DNA of 22,817 nucleotides from CAYGZC01 sp964354225 (GTDB lineage: Bacteria; Bacteroidota; Ignavibacteria; UBA10030; SZUA-254): assembly GCA_964354225.1 (NCBI GenBank), contig CAYGZC010000351.1, forward strand, positions 1 to 22,817, read 5' to 3'. This document shows, in pieces, positions 16,660-22,817 of the stretch. The translations under genes and the position numbers were made by a program. Every line of letters begins with the position of its first letter. The first letter of the stretch is position 1. The notes beneath the pieces were generated by a model, which worked only from the letters and a program-made list of their open reading frames with translations, did not search any database and had not been told where the DNA came from.

Positions 16660-17157
16660 ATGGCTGATCTGAAGATGCCTATAATTAACAACGTTATAAT
16701 TGCAGGTAATCTAACGAGAAATCCAGTCTTTCGCCAGACGACAAATGGAACGCCTGTTGTGAATTTTTGTATTGCTACTAATCGGAAATACCGCGATGCG
16801 AATAATCAATGGCAGGAAGAAGTTTGTTATGTAGGTGTTGTAGCATGGAATAAATTAGCGGATAGCTGTATGCATAGATTGAAGAAGGGCAGTGCTGTTT
16901 TAATAGATGGTGAGCTTCAGAGTCATCAGTTCAAGCACGATGATGGATTGAATCGTAATATTGTTGAGATAAAAGCGCGTAAAATTCAATCCTTAAATAA
17001 AAAAACCATCATTTCAGATCCGGCAGCTGCTAGAGCTAATTATAACCATCACGAAGAAGAGCCATCATTCGTTGAAGATGACTCATTTGATAAATTTTTA
17101 ACTAGCGAAGAATCACAACTGCTTAAAGAACAACCACAAGCATCACAACAAGGATAA
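16660..17157 (+). CDS. ssb: Single-stranded DNA-binding protein
   Basis: A 165-residue SSB with one OB fold (about 8-113): NNVIIAGNLTRNPVFRQTTNG, VVNFCIATNRKYRD, WQEEVCYVGVVAWNKLAD, and LKKGSAVLIDGELQSHQF. It coats single-stranded DNA as a tetramer in replication and repair. Most bacterial SSBs end in an acidic tip such as DDDIPF that recruits partner proteins. This one ends KEQPQASQQG, with acidic and aromatic residues only internally (FVEDDSFDKFL, 138-148). AAGGA lies 7 nt before the ATG. Its place between rpsF and rpsR is the usual one. Confidence 0.96.
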   Translation: MADLKMPIINNVIIAGNLTRNPVFRQTTNGTPVVNFCIATNRKYRDANNQWQEEVCYVGVVAWNKLADSCMHRLKKGSAVLIDGELQSHQFKHDDGLNRNIVEIKARKIQSLNKKTIISDPAAARANYNHHEEEPSFVEDDSFDKFLTSEESQLLKEQPQASQQG

Positions 17158-17163
17158 AAGAAA

Positions 17164-17403
17164 ATGGCAAAACAAGAACAACAAATGAAAAAATATCGAC
17201 CATGTCGATTTTGCGAAACTAAGGAAATATTCATCGACTACAAAGATGAGAAACGTTTAATAAAGTTCATCTCTGAGCAAGGGAAAATAATACCAAAGCG
17301 AATTACTGGCACATGTGCAAAACATCAACGACAACTTGTGCAAGCTATCAAGCGGGCACGGCATCTTGCGCTGCTTCCATACGTTTCAGAAACAATCCGA
17401 TAA
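17164..17403 (+). CDS. rpsR: Ribosomal protein bS18, zinc-binding (Cys) form
   Basis: A 79-residue bS18, partner of bS6 on the small subunit. It keeps a CxxC...CxxH set, C14 and C17 in RPCRFCETK and C51 and H54 in GTCAKHQRQ, matching the zinc-binding type of bS18; many bacteria have lost these residues. IDYKDEKRLIKFIS and the basic KRARHLALLPYV end are typical. It starts 6 bp after ssb. The preceding AAGAAA is a poor ribosome site, so coupling to ssb translation is likely. Confidence 0.95.
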   Translation: MAKQEQQMKKYRPCRFCETKEIFIDYKDEKRLIKFISEQGKIIPKRITGTCAKHQRQLVQAIKRARHLALLPYVSETIR

Positions 17404-17428
17404 CCTACGACATTCGAAAAGGAATACC

Positions 17429-17872
17429 ATGAAAATCATATTACGACAAAACTTTGAAAAACTTGGCAAGATAGGGGAAATCGTCGACGTAAAAGATGGT
17501 TACGCCCGTAATTATTTAATTCCAAGAAAAATCGCCTTCTTAGCAAGCGAAGGAAACCTGCGGGCACTTGAAGAAGAGAAAAAACAACATGTCTCACAGC
17601 AAACTAAAGCACTGCAGCACGCTAAAAAAATGGCAGCAGAGTTTGAAAAGGTCTCTATTACCTTGAAAGTGAAGGTCGGTGAAGATGAGAAACTTTTTGG
17701 TTCGGTAACATCTCAAATGATAGCAGATGCACTCGTTGAAAAAGGTATAACTGTTGATAAACGGATCATTGAACTTGAGGAACCAATTAAAGCGCTTGGA
17801 ATTTACACTATTAACGTTAAGCTCCATCAAGAGGTAATGGGTAAAGTAAAAGTGTGGGTAGTTCGCGAGTAA
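17429..17872 (+). CDS. rplI: Ribosomal protein bL9
   Basis: A 147-residue bL9 of normal length. The N-terminal domain shows MKIILRQNFEKLGKIGEIV followed by VKDGYARNYLIPRKIA, a long helix links the two halves (about 45-75), and the C-terminal domain carries KLFGSVTSQMIADAL. It binds 23S rRNA at the base of the L1 stalk. The reading frame is open further upstream inside rpsR, but the ATG at 17429 is the start: AAAAGGA lies just before it and the family's MK[V/I]IL N terminus begins there. It ends the ribosomal operon. Confidence 0.96.
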   Translation: MKIILRQNFEKLGKIGEIVDVKDGYARNYLIPRKIAFLASEGNLRALEEEKKQHVSQQTKALQHAKKMAAEFEKVSITLKVKVGEDEKLFGSVTSQMIADALVEKGITVDKRIIELEEPIKALGIYTINVKLHQEVMGKVKVWVVRE

Positions 17873-17883
17873 TACCTCGTGAT

Positions 17884-17900
17884 CACTCAAGCCGGGAGTG
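17884..17900 (+). terminator. Weak hairpin after rplI, possible terminator
   Basis: CACTC (17884-17888) and GAGTG (17896-17900) enclose a 7-nt loop, then TAAATAAATCTTTTA. The stem has only 5 bp and the T run is broken, so termination here would be inefficient. It is the only hairpin I see between rplI and the ccdA-like gene. Confidence 0.3.
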
Positions 17901-18012
17901 TAAATAAATCTTTTACTTTAAACCTACATCGAATTTGGAGAATTCGTTAACAATGAACTTTCTAAAATAGTTTTTAAAATCGTTTAACGTAAAGTCATCG
18001 ATAGGATTAAAT

Positions 18013-18747
18013 GTGGAAAACGTCGGAATTCTTACAGCTTTTATTTTTGGATTAATCTCCTTCATCTCACCGTGTGTCCTGCCAATCGTACCGGGTTATC
18101 TCTCGTTCATCTCGGGTGTATCCTTTGAAGAAATGCAGAGCACGGGTAACCGCTCTGCTGTGCGAAAAAGAATTATGTTGAACGCACTTTTCTTCATCTT
18201 CGGCTTCTCATTGGTCTTTATTGCCCTTGGTGCTTCTGCAACTGCCATCGGACAATTCCTGACTGAACAACAGAATATAATCAGTAAAATTGCCGGCGGT
18301 ATCATCGTTATTTTCGGTATCCATATGACGGGAATTTTTAAAATTCCTTTTTTAAATTACGAAAAGAGATTTCACACTGAGGGTAAAAAGCTCGGACTGC
18401 TTGGTGCATTCTTGGTTGGGTTTGCATTTGCGTTTGGCTGGACGCCTTGCATTGGACCTATCCTCGCTGGTATTCTTGTTCTCGCCAGCCGTCAAGAAAC
18501 GATCGGACAAGGAATTCTGTTGCTAACTTCCTATTCACTCGGATTAGGTATACCTTTTTTTCTCACCGCTCTTAGTCTCTCAGCATTCTTCAATGTCTTC
18601 AACAAATTCAAACGTCACCTTCATAAAGTTGAAATTGTAGGTGGAATTTTATTGATAGTTATTGGTGTTCTAATAATGACGAACTACCTGACCATACTAT
18701 CGGGCTATTTTGCTAAATGGTTCCCATTTTTAAATGAATTAGGATAA
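18013..18747 (+). CDS. ccdA: CcdA-like thiol:disulfide transporter (DsbD membrane-domain family)
   Basis: A 244-residue integral membrane protein with about six transmembrane segments. The two redox cysteines of the family are present: C21 in FISPCVLPIVPGY and C146 in FGWTPCIGPILA. CcdA passes electrons from cytosolic thioredoxin across the inner membrane to periplasmic thiol proteins, in cytochrome c maturation or disulfide reduction. No periplasmic thioredoxin-like partner is encoded beside it. The GTG at 18013 is used as start because AGG lies 7 nt upstream and the sequence enters the first membrane helix directly; the overlapping ATG at 18011 is in another frame. Its TAA is followed at once by the ATG of korA, so the two are co-transcribed. 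Confidence 0.9.
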   Translation: MENVGILTAFIFGLISFISPCVLPIVPGYLSFISGVSFEEMQSTGNRSAVRKRIMLNALFFIFGFSLVFIALGASATAIGQFLTEQQNIISKIAGGIIVIFGIHMTGIFKIPFLNYEKRFHTEGKKLGLLGAFLVGFAFAFGWTPCIGPILAGILVLASRQETIGQGILLLTSYSLGLGIPFFLTALSLSAFFNVFNKFKRHLHKVEIVGGILLIVIGVLIMTNYLTILSGYFAKWFPFLNELG

Positions 18748-20577
18748 ATGACGATAGACCTTAAGAAATTAGATGAAGTGACGATACGATTTGCCGGCGA
18801 TTCCGGCGATGGGATGCAGCTTACCGGTTCCCAATTCACAAGCACAACCGCCTTGCTCGGTAATGACCTTAGTACACTGCCAGATTATCCAGCCGAAATT
18901 CGTGCACCAGCCGGAACACTCTTTGGTGTAAGCGGTTTCCAGATTCATTTTGGCTCGAAGGAAATAAGCACCCCTGGCGATACGTGCGACGTCCTCATAG
19001 CAATGAATCCAGCCGCACTTAAAGTTAATCTGAGAAGTTTGATAGACGGTGGTGTCATCGTTGCCAATAAAGATGGATTCAATGAAAAGAATCTAAAGCT
19101 CGCCGGATATGAAAAAAATCCTCTCGAAGATGGTTCGCTGGAAAAATATCAAGTCCACGCAGTCGACATCACAAAACTCACAACCAATGCATTACAAGAT
19201 TTAGGATTATCGAATAAAATTGCCGAGCGTAGTAAAAATTTTTTTGCACTCGGTATGATGTATTGGATGTACACGCGACCGATGGAATCAACAATCAGAT
19301 GGATTAAAGAAAAATTTAGTAAAACACCCGATCTTGTAGAAGCAAATATCCGTGTTCTAAAAGCCGGATACGCGTTTGGAGAAACAACAGAAATATTTCA
19401 TGCCCGATATGAAGTTGGACCTGCACAGCTAAAACCCGGAAACTATCGCAGCATCACTGGTAATGAAGCTACCGCCTGGGGTTTAATTGCCGCCTCAGTC
19501 AAATCAGGTTTGGAGCTTTTCTTGGGCAGCTATCCGATTACACCTGCAAGTGAAATCTTGCATGAATTAGCTCGACATAAAAACTTCCGAGTAAAAACTT
19601 TTCAAGCAGAAGATGAAATTGCCGGCATCAGCTCTGCAATTGGCGCATCGTATGGCGGAGCGATTGGTGTAACGACAACAAGCGGTCCCGGCATGGCGCT
19701 GAAGACAGAGGCAATGGGGCTTGCTGTGATGTTGGAATTACCTTTGGTAATCATCGATGTCCAGCGCGGTGGACCTAGCACGGGCTTACCGACAAAAACC
19801 GAACAGGCGGATCTTTTACAAGCAGTTCATGGAAGAAACAGCGAGGCACCAATACCTGTGATCGCTGCCTGCACACCAGCCGGGTGTTTCGATTCCGCTT
19901 TTGAAGCTGTACGGCTCGCTATAAAGTACATGACACCCGTAATTTTGCTGACCGATGGTTATATTGCCAACGGCGCTGAACCATGGTTGATTCCTTCTGT
20001 AAATTCTTTACAAGATATTTCGCCAAAATTCCGAACTGATCCGAATGGATTCTTACCATACAGTCGAGATGATAAAACCCTTGCGCGACCATGGGCAATT
20101 CCCGGTACACCCGGACTTGAACATCGCATCGGCGGTTTAGAAAAAGAACATATTACCGGTAACGTAAGTTACGATGCTGAGAATCATGAGTTTATGGTAA
20201 AAATCCGACAAGCGAAGGTTGATCGCATCGCTGATGATATACCACTGGCACAAGTTGACGGCGATGAAAGTGGAGACTTGCTTGTCGTGGGTTGGGGCGG
20301 AACATATGGTGCAATCAAAACAGCAGTTGCTGAAAAACGTCGTCAAGGGAAGTCGGTTTCACATCTTCATCTCAAGTACATTAATCCGTTCCAAAAAAAT
20401 ATTGGCGATCATCTTAAGAACTTCAAGAAGGTACTTATTCCTGAACTTAATCTTGGTCAGCTGGCTCTGCTTATCAAGGCAAAATATTTAGTTCCTGTGA
20501 TTAGTTTGAATAAAGTCCAGGGGCTCCCATTCCGTTCGATTGAAATTGAACAGAAGATTGACGAAATTCTTAAGTGA
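18748..20577 (+). CDS. korA: 2-oxoacid:ferredoxin oxidoreductase, fused gamma-alpha subunit
   Basis: A 609-residue subunit of the type that fuses the gamma domain to the alpha domain. The gamma part (about 1-200) begins with RFAGDSGDGMQLTGSQF. The alpha part (from about 225) has YPITPASEIL near 262, FQAEDEIAGISSAIGASYGG, TTSGPGMALKTEAMGLAVM-like sequence, and QRGGPSTGLPTKTEQADLLQA-type residues. With KorB it converts a 2-oxoacid plus CoA to acyl-CoA and CO2, reducing ferredoxin; it can run in reverse to fix CO2. 2-Oxoglutarate is the likely substrate by similarity to KorAB, but the motifs alone do not exclude other 2-oxoacids. The gene starts directly after the ccdA stop and overlaps korB. 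Confidence 0.93.
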   Translation: MTIDLKKLDEVTIRFAGDSGDGMQLTGSQFTSTTALLGNDLSTLPDYPAEIRAPAGTLFGVSGFQIHFGSKEISTPGDTCDVLIAMNPAALKVNLRSLIDGGVIVANKDGFNEKNLKLAGYEKNPLEDGSLEKYQVHAVDITKLTTNALQDLGLSNKIAERSKNFFALGMMYWMYTRPMESTIRWIKEKFSKTPDLVEANIRVLKAGYAFGETTEIFHARYEVGPAQLKPGNYRSITGNEATAWGLIAASVKSGLELFLGSYPITPASEILHELARHKNFRVKTFQAEDEIAGISSAIGASYGGAIGVTTTSGPGMALKTEAMGLAVMLELPLVIIDVQRGGPSTGLPTKTEQADLLQAVHGRNSEAPIPVIAACTPAGCFDSAFEAVRLAIKYMTPVILLTDGYIANGAEPWLIPSVNSLQDISPKFRTDPNGFLPYSRDDKTLARPWAIPGTPGLEHRIGGLEKEHITGNVSYDAENHEFMVKIRQAKVDRIADDIPLAQVDGDESGDLLVVGWGGTYGAIKTAVAEKRRQGKSVSHLHLKYINPFQKNIGDHLKNFKKVLIPELNLGQLALLIKAKYLVPVISLNKVQGLPFRSIEIEQKIDEILK

Positions 20578-21632
20578 TGACAATGAAATTAGTTAATGAG
20601 ATACTAAATAATTCGCCCAAAGTTCCTGTACAGAAGTACAATGCAAAAGACTTCCAGTCCGATCAGGATGTCCGTTGGTGTCCGGGATGCGGAGATTATT
20701 CCATCCTCGCACAAGTGCAGCGTGTTCTTCCCGAGCTTAACATTCCTAAACACAATCTCGTTTTCGTGTCCGGCATCGGTTGTTCAAGTCGTTTTCCTTA
20801 CTATATGGATACTTACGGCTTCCACGGCATACACGGGCGCGCCGCCGCTATCGCAAGCGGCTTGAAAGTTGCTCGCCCCGATCTTTCTGTATGGGTTGCT
20901 ACCGGTGATGGTGATGGACTAAGCATAGGCGGAAATCATTTCATACACATTTGCCGGCGAAACATAAATGTGAAAATTCTCCTTTTCAACAATCAGATAT
21001 ATGGATTGACGAAAGGACAGTACTCCCCTACTTCGGAGTTCGGTAAGATTACTAAATCAAGTCCGTACGGTTCCCCAGATCATCCATTTAATCCATTACT
21101 GGTTGCATTAGGTGCAGAAGCATCTTTCGTTGCGCGTTCACTCGATAGAGACCCAAAACATCTTCAAACAGTCATCAAACGAGTAACCGAGCATCAAGGT
21201 ACATCATTCGTTGAAGTATATCAGAATTGCAATGTATTTAATGATGATGCTTTCTCTACATTCACTGAAAAGGAAACTAAGGATGATAATGTTTTGTACC
21301 TCGAGCACGGAAAGCCGATAATTTTCGGTAGGGAAAAAGAAAAAGGAATAAAGTTAGAAGGTTTTACACCAACCGTAGTCTCATTGAAAGACGGTAAATA
21401 TTCCATCAACGATTTAATCGTTCATAACGAAAAAGACACGATGCTGTCATTCATTCTTGCTCGCATGTCGAGCTTCCCCGAACTTCCACGTCCCATCGGT
21501 GTTTTTTATTCTGTCACGCGACCGATCTATGAAGAAGTCGTAACCCAACAAATCGAAACAGCAATTAAGAAACAAGGTGAGGGTGATCTAGAAAAACTCC
21601 TCACACACGGTGAAACTTGGACCATCAAATAA
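20577..21632 (+). CDS. korB: 2-oxoacid:ferredoxin oxidoreductase, beta subunit
   Basis: A 351-residue beta subunit that holds thiamine diphosphate and a 4Fe-4S cluster. Cluster cysteines are probably C35 and C38 in WCPGCGD, C69 in GIGCSSR, and C218 in YQNCNVFND. The thiamine-diphosphate/Mg motif runs from GDGDGLSIGGNH (110-121) to LLFNNQIYGLTKGQYSPTS-type residues (136-154). The C-terminal extension past 220 is typical of KorB-like proteins. The ATG at 20577 shares a base with the korA stop (TGATG); a GTG at 20574 would add one residue. No separate ferredoxin-like delta subunit is encoded, so an external ferredoxin must take the electrons. Confidence 0.94.
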   Translation: MTMKLVNEILNNSPKVPVQKYNAKDFQSDQDVRWCPGCGDYSILAQVQRVLPELNIPKHNLVFVSGIGCSSRFPYYMDTYGFHGIHGRAAAIASGLKVARPDLSVWVATGDGDGLSIGGNHFIHICRRNINVKILLFNNQIYGLTKGQYSPTSEFGKITKSSPYGSPDHPFNPLLVALGAEASFVARSLDRDPKHLQTVIKRVTEHQGTSFVEVYQNCNVFNDDAFSTFTEKETKDDNVLYLEHGKPIIFGREKEKGIKLEGFTPTVVSLKDGKYSINDLIVHNEKDTMLSFILARMSSFPELPRPIGVFYSVTRPIYEEVVTQQIETAIKKQGEGDLEKLLTHGETWTIK

Positions 21633-21670
21633 ATAGATGAATGATAAGTTGATTTGGCAAATAATTTGCT

Positions 21671-21688
21671 GCGAGAAATAATTCTCGC
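21671..21688 (+). other. Perfect hairpin between korB and the DHH phosphoesterase gene
   Basis: GCGAGAA (21671-21677) pairs with TTCTCGC (21682-21688) around ATAA, a 7-bp stem with a tetraloop. No T run follows. It lies 12 nt before the ATG at 21701, close enough to affect initiation, or it may mark an RNA-processing or weak termination point. Confidence 0.45.
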
Positions 21689-21700
21689 TATCTTGAAAAG

Positions 21701-22693
21701 ATGAATACGACAATCCATCAGATAAAATCACTAATCCAGCAGAATCAAAATTTTATCATCACAACACATGTGAATCCTGACGGTGATGCGCTCGGATCGG
21801 AGCTTGCAATGGCTACAGCGCTTTCACAGCTTGGAAAGAATGCAATCATCATCAACCACAACATCACGCCCGATAATTATTTGTGGATGGATCCTGAAAA
21901 TAAAATCATTCATTTCATGCCCGAGCAGCATCGTGACCATATATTGAATGCCGATGTTATTTTTATTTTAGACGTTAACCAGCCCGACCGGCTCCGAAGT
22001 CTTGAGCCGTTCGTTAAACAATCAAAGGCAATAAAGATCGTCATCGATCATCATCTTGAGCCGCATCCATTCGGCGAATATTATCATATCGACCATGACG
22101 CTACCTCAACTGGTGAAATCATTTACAAGCTGTTGCAAGAAATTGATGGCATCACGATTGATAAAGAAATTGCTGTTGCACTTTATACCGCAATCATGAC
22201 CGACACTGGATCATTTAGATATCCACGGACTGATCCCGAAACTCATACTACCATCGCACGGCTTATCGAAGCTGGGGCTGATCCAACCGAAATCTTCGTG
22301 AACGTTTATGAAAATTGGACGCAAGGACGGATGCGCCTGCTCGGCGAAGCCCTTGATACACTCAAAACCGAATACGACGGCAAACTCGCTTACATGATTT
22401 GCACACAAAAAATGTTTCAAGCAACGAAGACATCAGAAGTTGAAACCGATAACTTCACTATCTATCCGATGAGTATTAAAGGCGTAGTTGTAGGGATTCT
22501 TATCAACGAACTTCATAATGGGGTTAAGATCAGTTTCCGCTCAAAAGGAAACATTCCAATCAACGAGCTGGCGAAAGAATTTAACGGCAATGGTCACCTG
22601 AACGCCGCCGGAGCTCGGCTTTTTGATAAGAAGCTTGATGAGGTTGTTCAGCTCGTGATTGAGAAAGCCGGAAAGTATTTAAGTAATGAGTAG
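21701..22693 (+). CDS. nrnA: DHH-family phosphoesterase, NrnA-like nanoRNase/pAp phosphatase
   Basis: A 330-residue DHH/DHHA1 protein. The DHH domain (about 1-190) has HVNPDGDALGS (23-33), D91 in ILDVNQPD, DHH at 116-118, and D168 in MTDTGSFRY, the metal-binding set. The DHHA1 domain ends with GNGHLNAAG (296-304), one residue off the common GGGHxxAAG. The length and this two-domain plan match NrnA, which degrades 2-5 nt RNAs and dephosphorylates 3'-phosphoadenosine 5'-phosphate in the cytosol. Related proteins hydrolyse cyclic di-AMP products, so substrate is inferred. GAAAAG directly abuts the ATG, which is too close for a good ribosome site. A 68-bp gap after korB suggests possible co-transcription. 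Confidence 0.92.
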   Translation: MNTTIHQIKSLIQQNQNFIITTHVNPDGDALGSELAMATALSQLGKNAIIINHNITPDNYLWMDPENKIIHFMPEQHRDHILNADVIFILDVNQPDRLRSLEPFVKQSKAIKIVIDHHLEPHPFGEYYHIDHDATSTGEIIYKLLQEIDGITIDKEIAVALYTAIMTDTGSFRYPRTDPETHTTIARLIEAGADPTEIFVNVYENWTQGRMRLLGEALDTLKTEYDGKLAYMICTQKMFQATKTSEVETDNFTIYPMSIKGVVVGILINELHNGVKISFRSKGNIPINELAKEFNGNGHLNAAGARLFDKKLDEVVQLVIEKAGKYLSNE

Positions 22694-22703
22694 TAGGTAT
22701 TCA

Positions 22704-22772
22704 AGCTCCGTTATGAGCGAGATGTTTATAGATTTTAAATAATATCAATCATAGCTCCGTAGGAGCGACATG
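22704..22772 (+). repeat. Two copies of a short REP-like palindromic repeat
   Basis: Copy 1 (about 22704-22732) reads AGCTCCGTTATGAGCGAGAT then GTTTATAGA. Copy 2 (22753-22772) reads AGCTCCGTAGGAGCGACATG. Copy 2 has a perfect hairpin, GCTCC-GTA-GGAGC (22754-22766). Copy 1 keeps only GCTC/GAGC. They lie 49 bp apart in the spacer after the nrnA-like gene. The form is that of a dispersed intergenic repeat, but other copies cannot be seen from this window. Confidence 0.6.
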
Positions 22773-22790
22773 AACTTTAAGAGATGAAAT

Positions 22791-22817
22791 ATGAAACTTA
22801 CAGCACAGAAATCAACA
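22791..22817 (+). CDS. Possible start of a further gene, cut by the window edge
   Basis: An ATG at 22791 opens MKLTAQKST before the window ends. An overlapping frame from 22784 is also open. The MKLTAQ beginning resembles the N terminus of some Rrf2-family regulators, but nine residues are too few to assign a family. Listed so the edge is not read as empty. Confidence 0.3.

Noticed and set aside
17315..17428. Upstream extension of the rplI frame into rpsR
   Set aside because: The extension has no homology to bL9, overlaps rpsR, and the ATG at 17429 has a strong ribosome site and the family N terminus.

Overview
All recognisable genes in this window lie on the + strand, in a fairly AT-rich background. 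The organism is most likely a member of the Ignavibacteriota/Kapabacteria branch near Bacteroidota and Chlorobi. The main evidence is two large secreted proteins that end in a type IX secretion (T9SS) sorting domain with the YPNPFNP signature. A SufU-type SUF operon, a fused gamma-alpha 2-oxoacid:ferredoxin oxidoreductase and weak use of Shine-Dalgarno sites also fit. The assignment is inferred from gene content only.

Region 1 (1-4911) is Fe-S cluster assembly plus oxidative-stress defence: the 3' end of sufC, then sufD, sufS, sufU and a DUF59/SufT-like gene, tightly packed with 4-bp overlaps or spacers of a few bases. A short secreted protein of unknown function and an Fe/Mn superoxide dismutase with a Tat-like leader follow, closed by a strong rho-independent terminator (4943-4972). 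The SOD gene has a well-placed internal ribosome binding site exactly where the leader ends, which suggests an exported and a cytosolic form from one gene.

Region 2 (4912-13814) holds two giant T9SS cargo genes in separate transcription units. The first (1130 aa) has an upstream sigma70-like promoter beside a cluster of TATCATAT repeats and a palindrome. The second (1461 aa) carries 13 full Ycf48/BNR-like repeats plus a partial one, probably two tandem seven-bladed propellers, then a large beta-rich region and a sorting domain.

Region 3 (13815-17872) is a translation and replication block: prs, rplY (bL25/CTC), pth, rpsF, ssb, rpsR and rplI. A structured leader precedes rpsF.

Region 4 (18013-22693) couples a CcdA-like membrane thiol transporter to korA and korB, followed by an NrnA-type DHH phosphoesterase. 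The right edge holds two copies of a short REP-like repeat and possibly the start of another gene.

I did not find a convincing new multi-gene system. Most of the window is conserved housekeeping sequence. The points most worth a second look are the dual-start SOD, the unknown protein between suf and SOD, the 14-repeat propeller cargo, the promoter-repeat cluster at 4975-5038, the SSB without an acidic tip, and several perfect hairpins.
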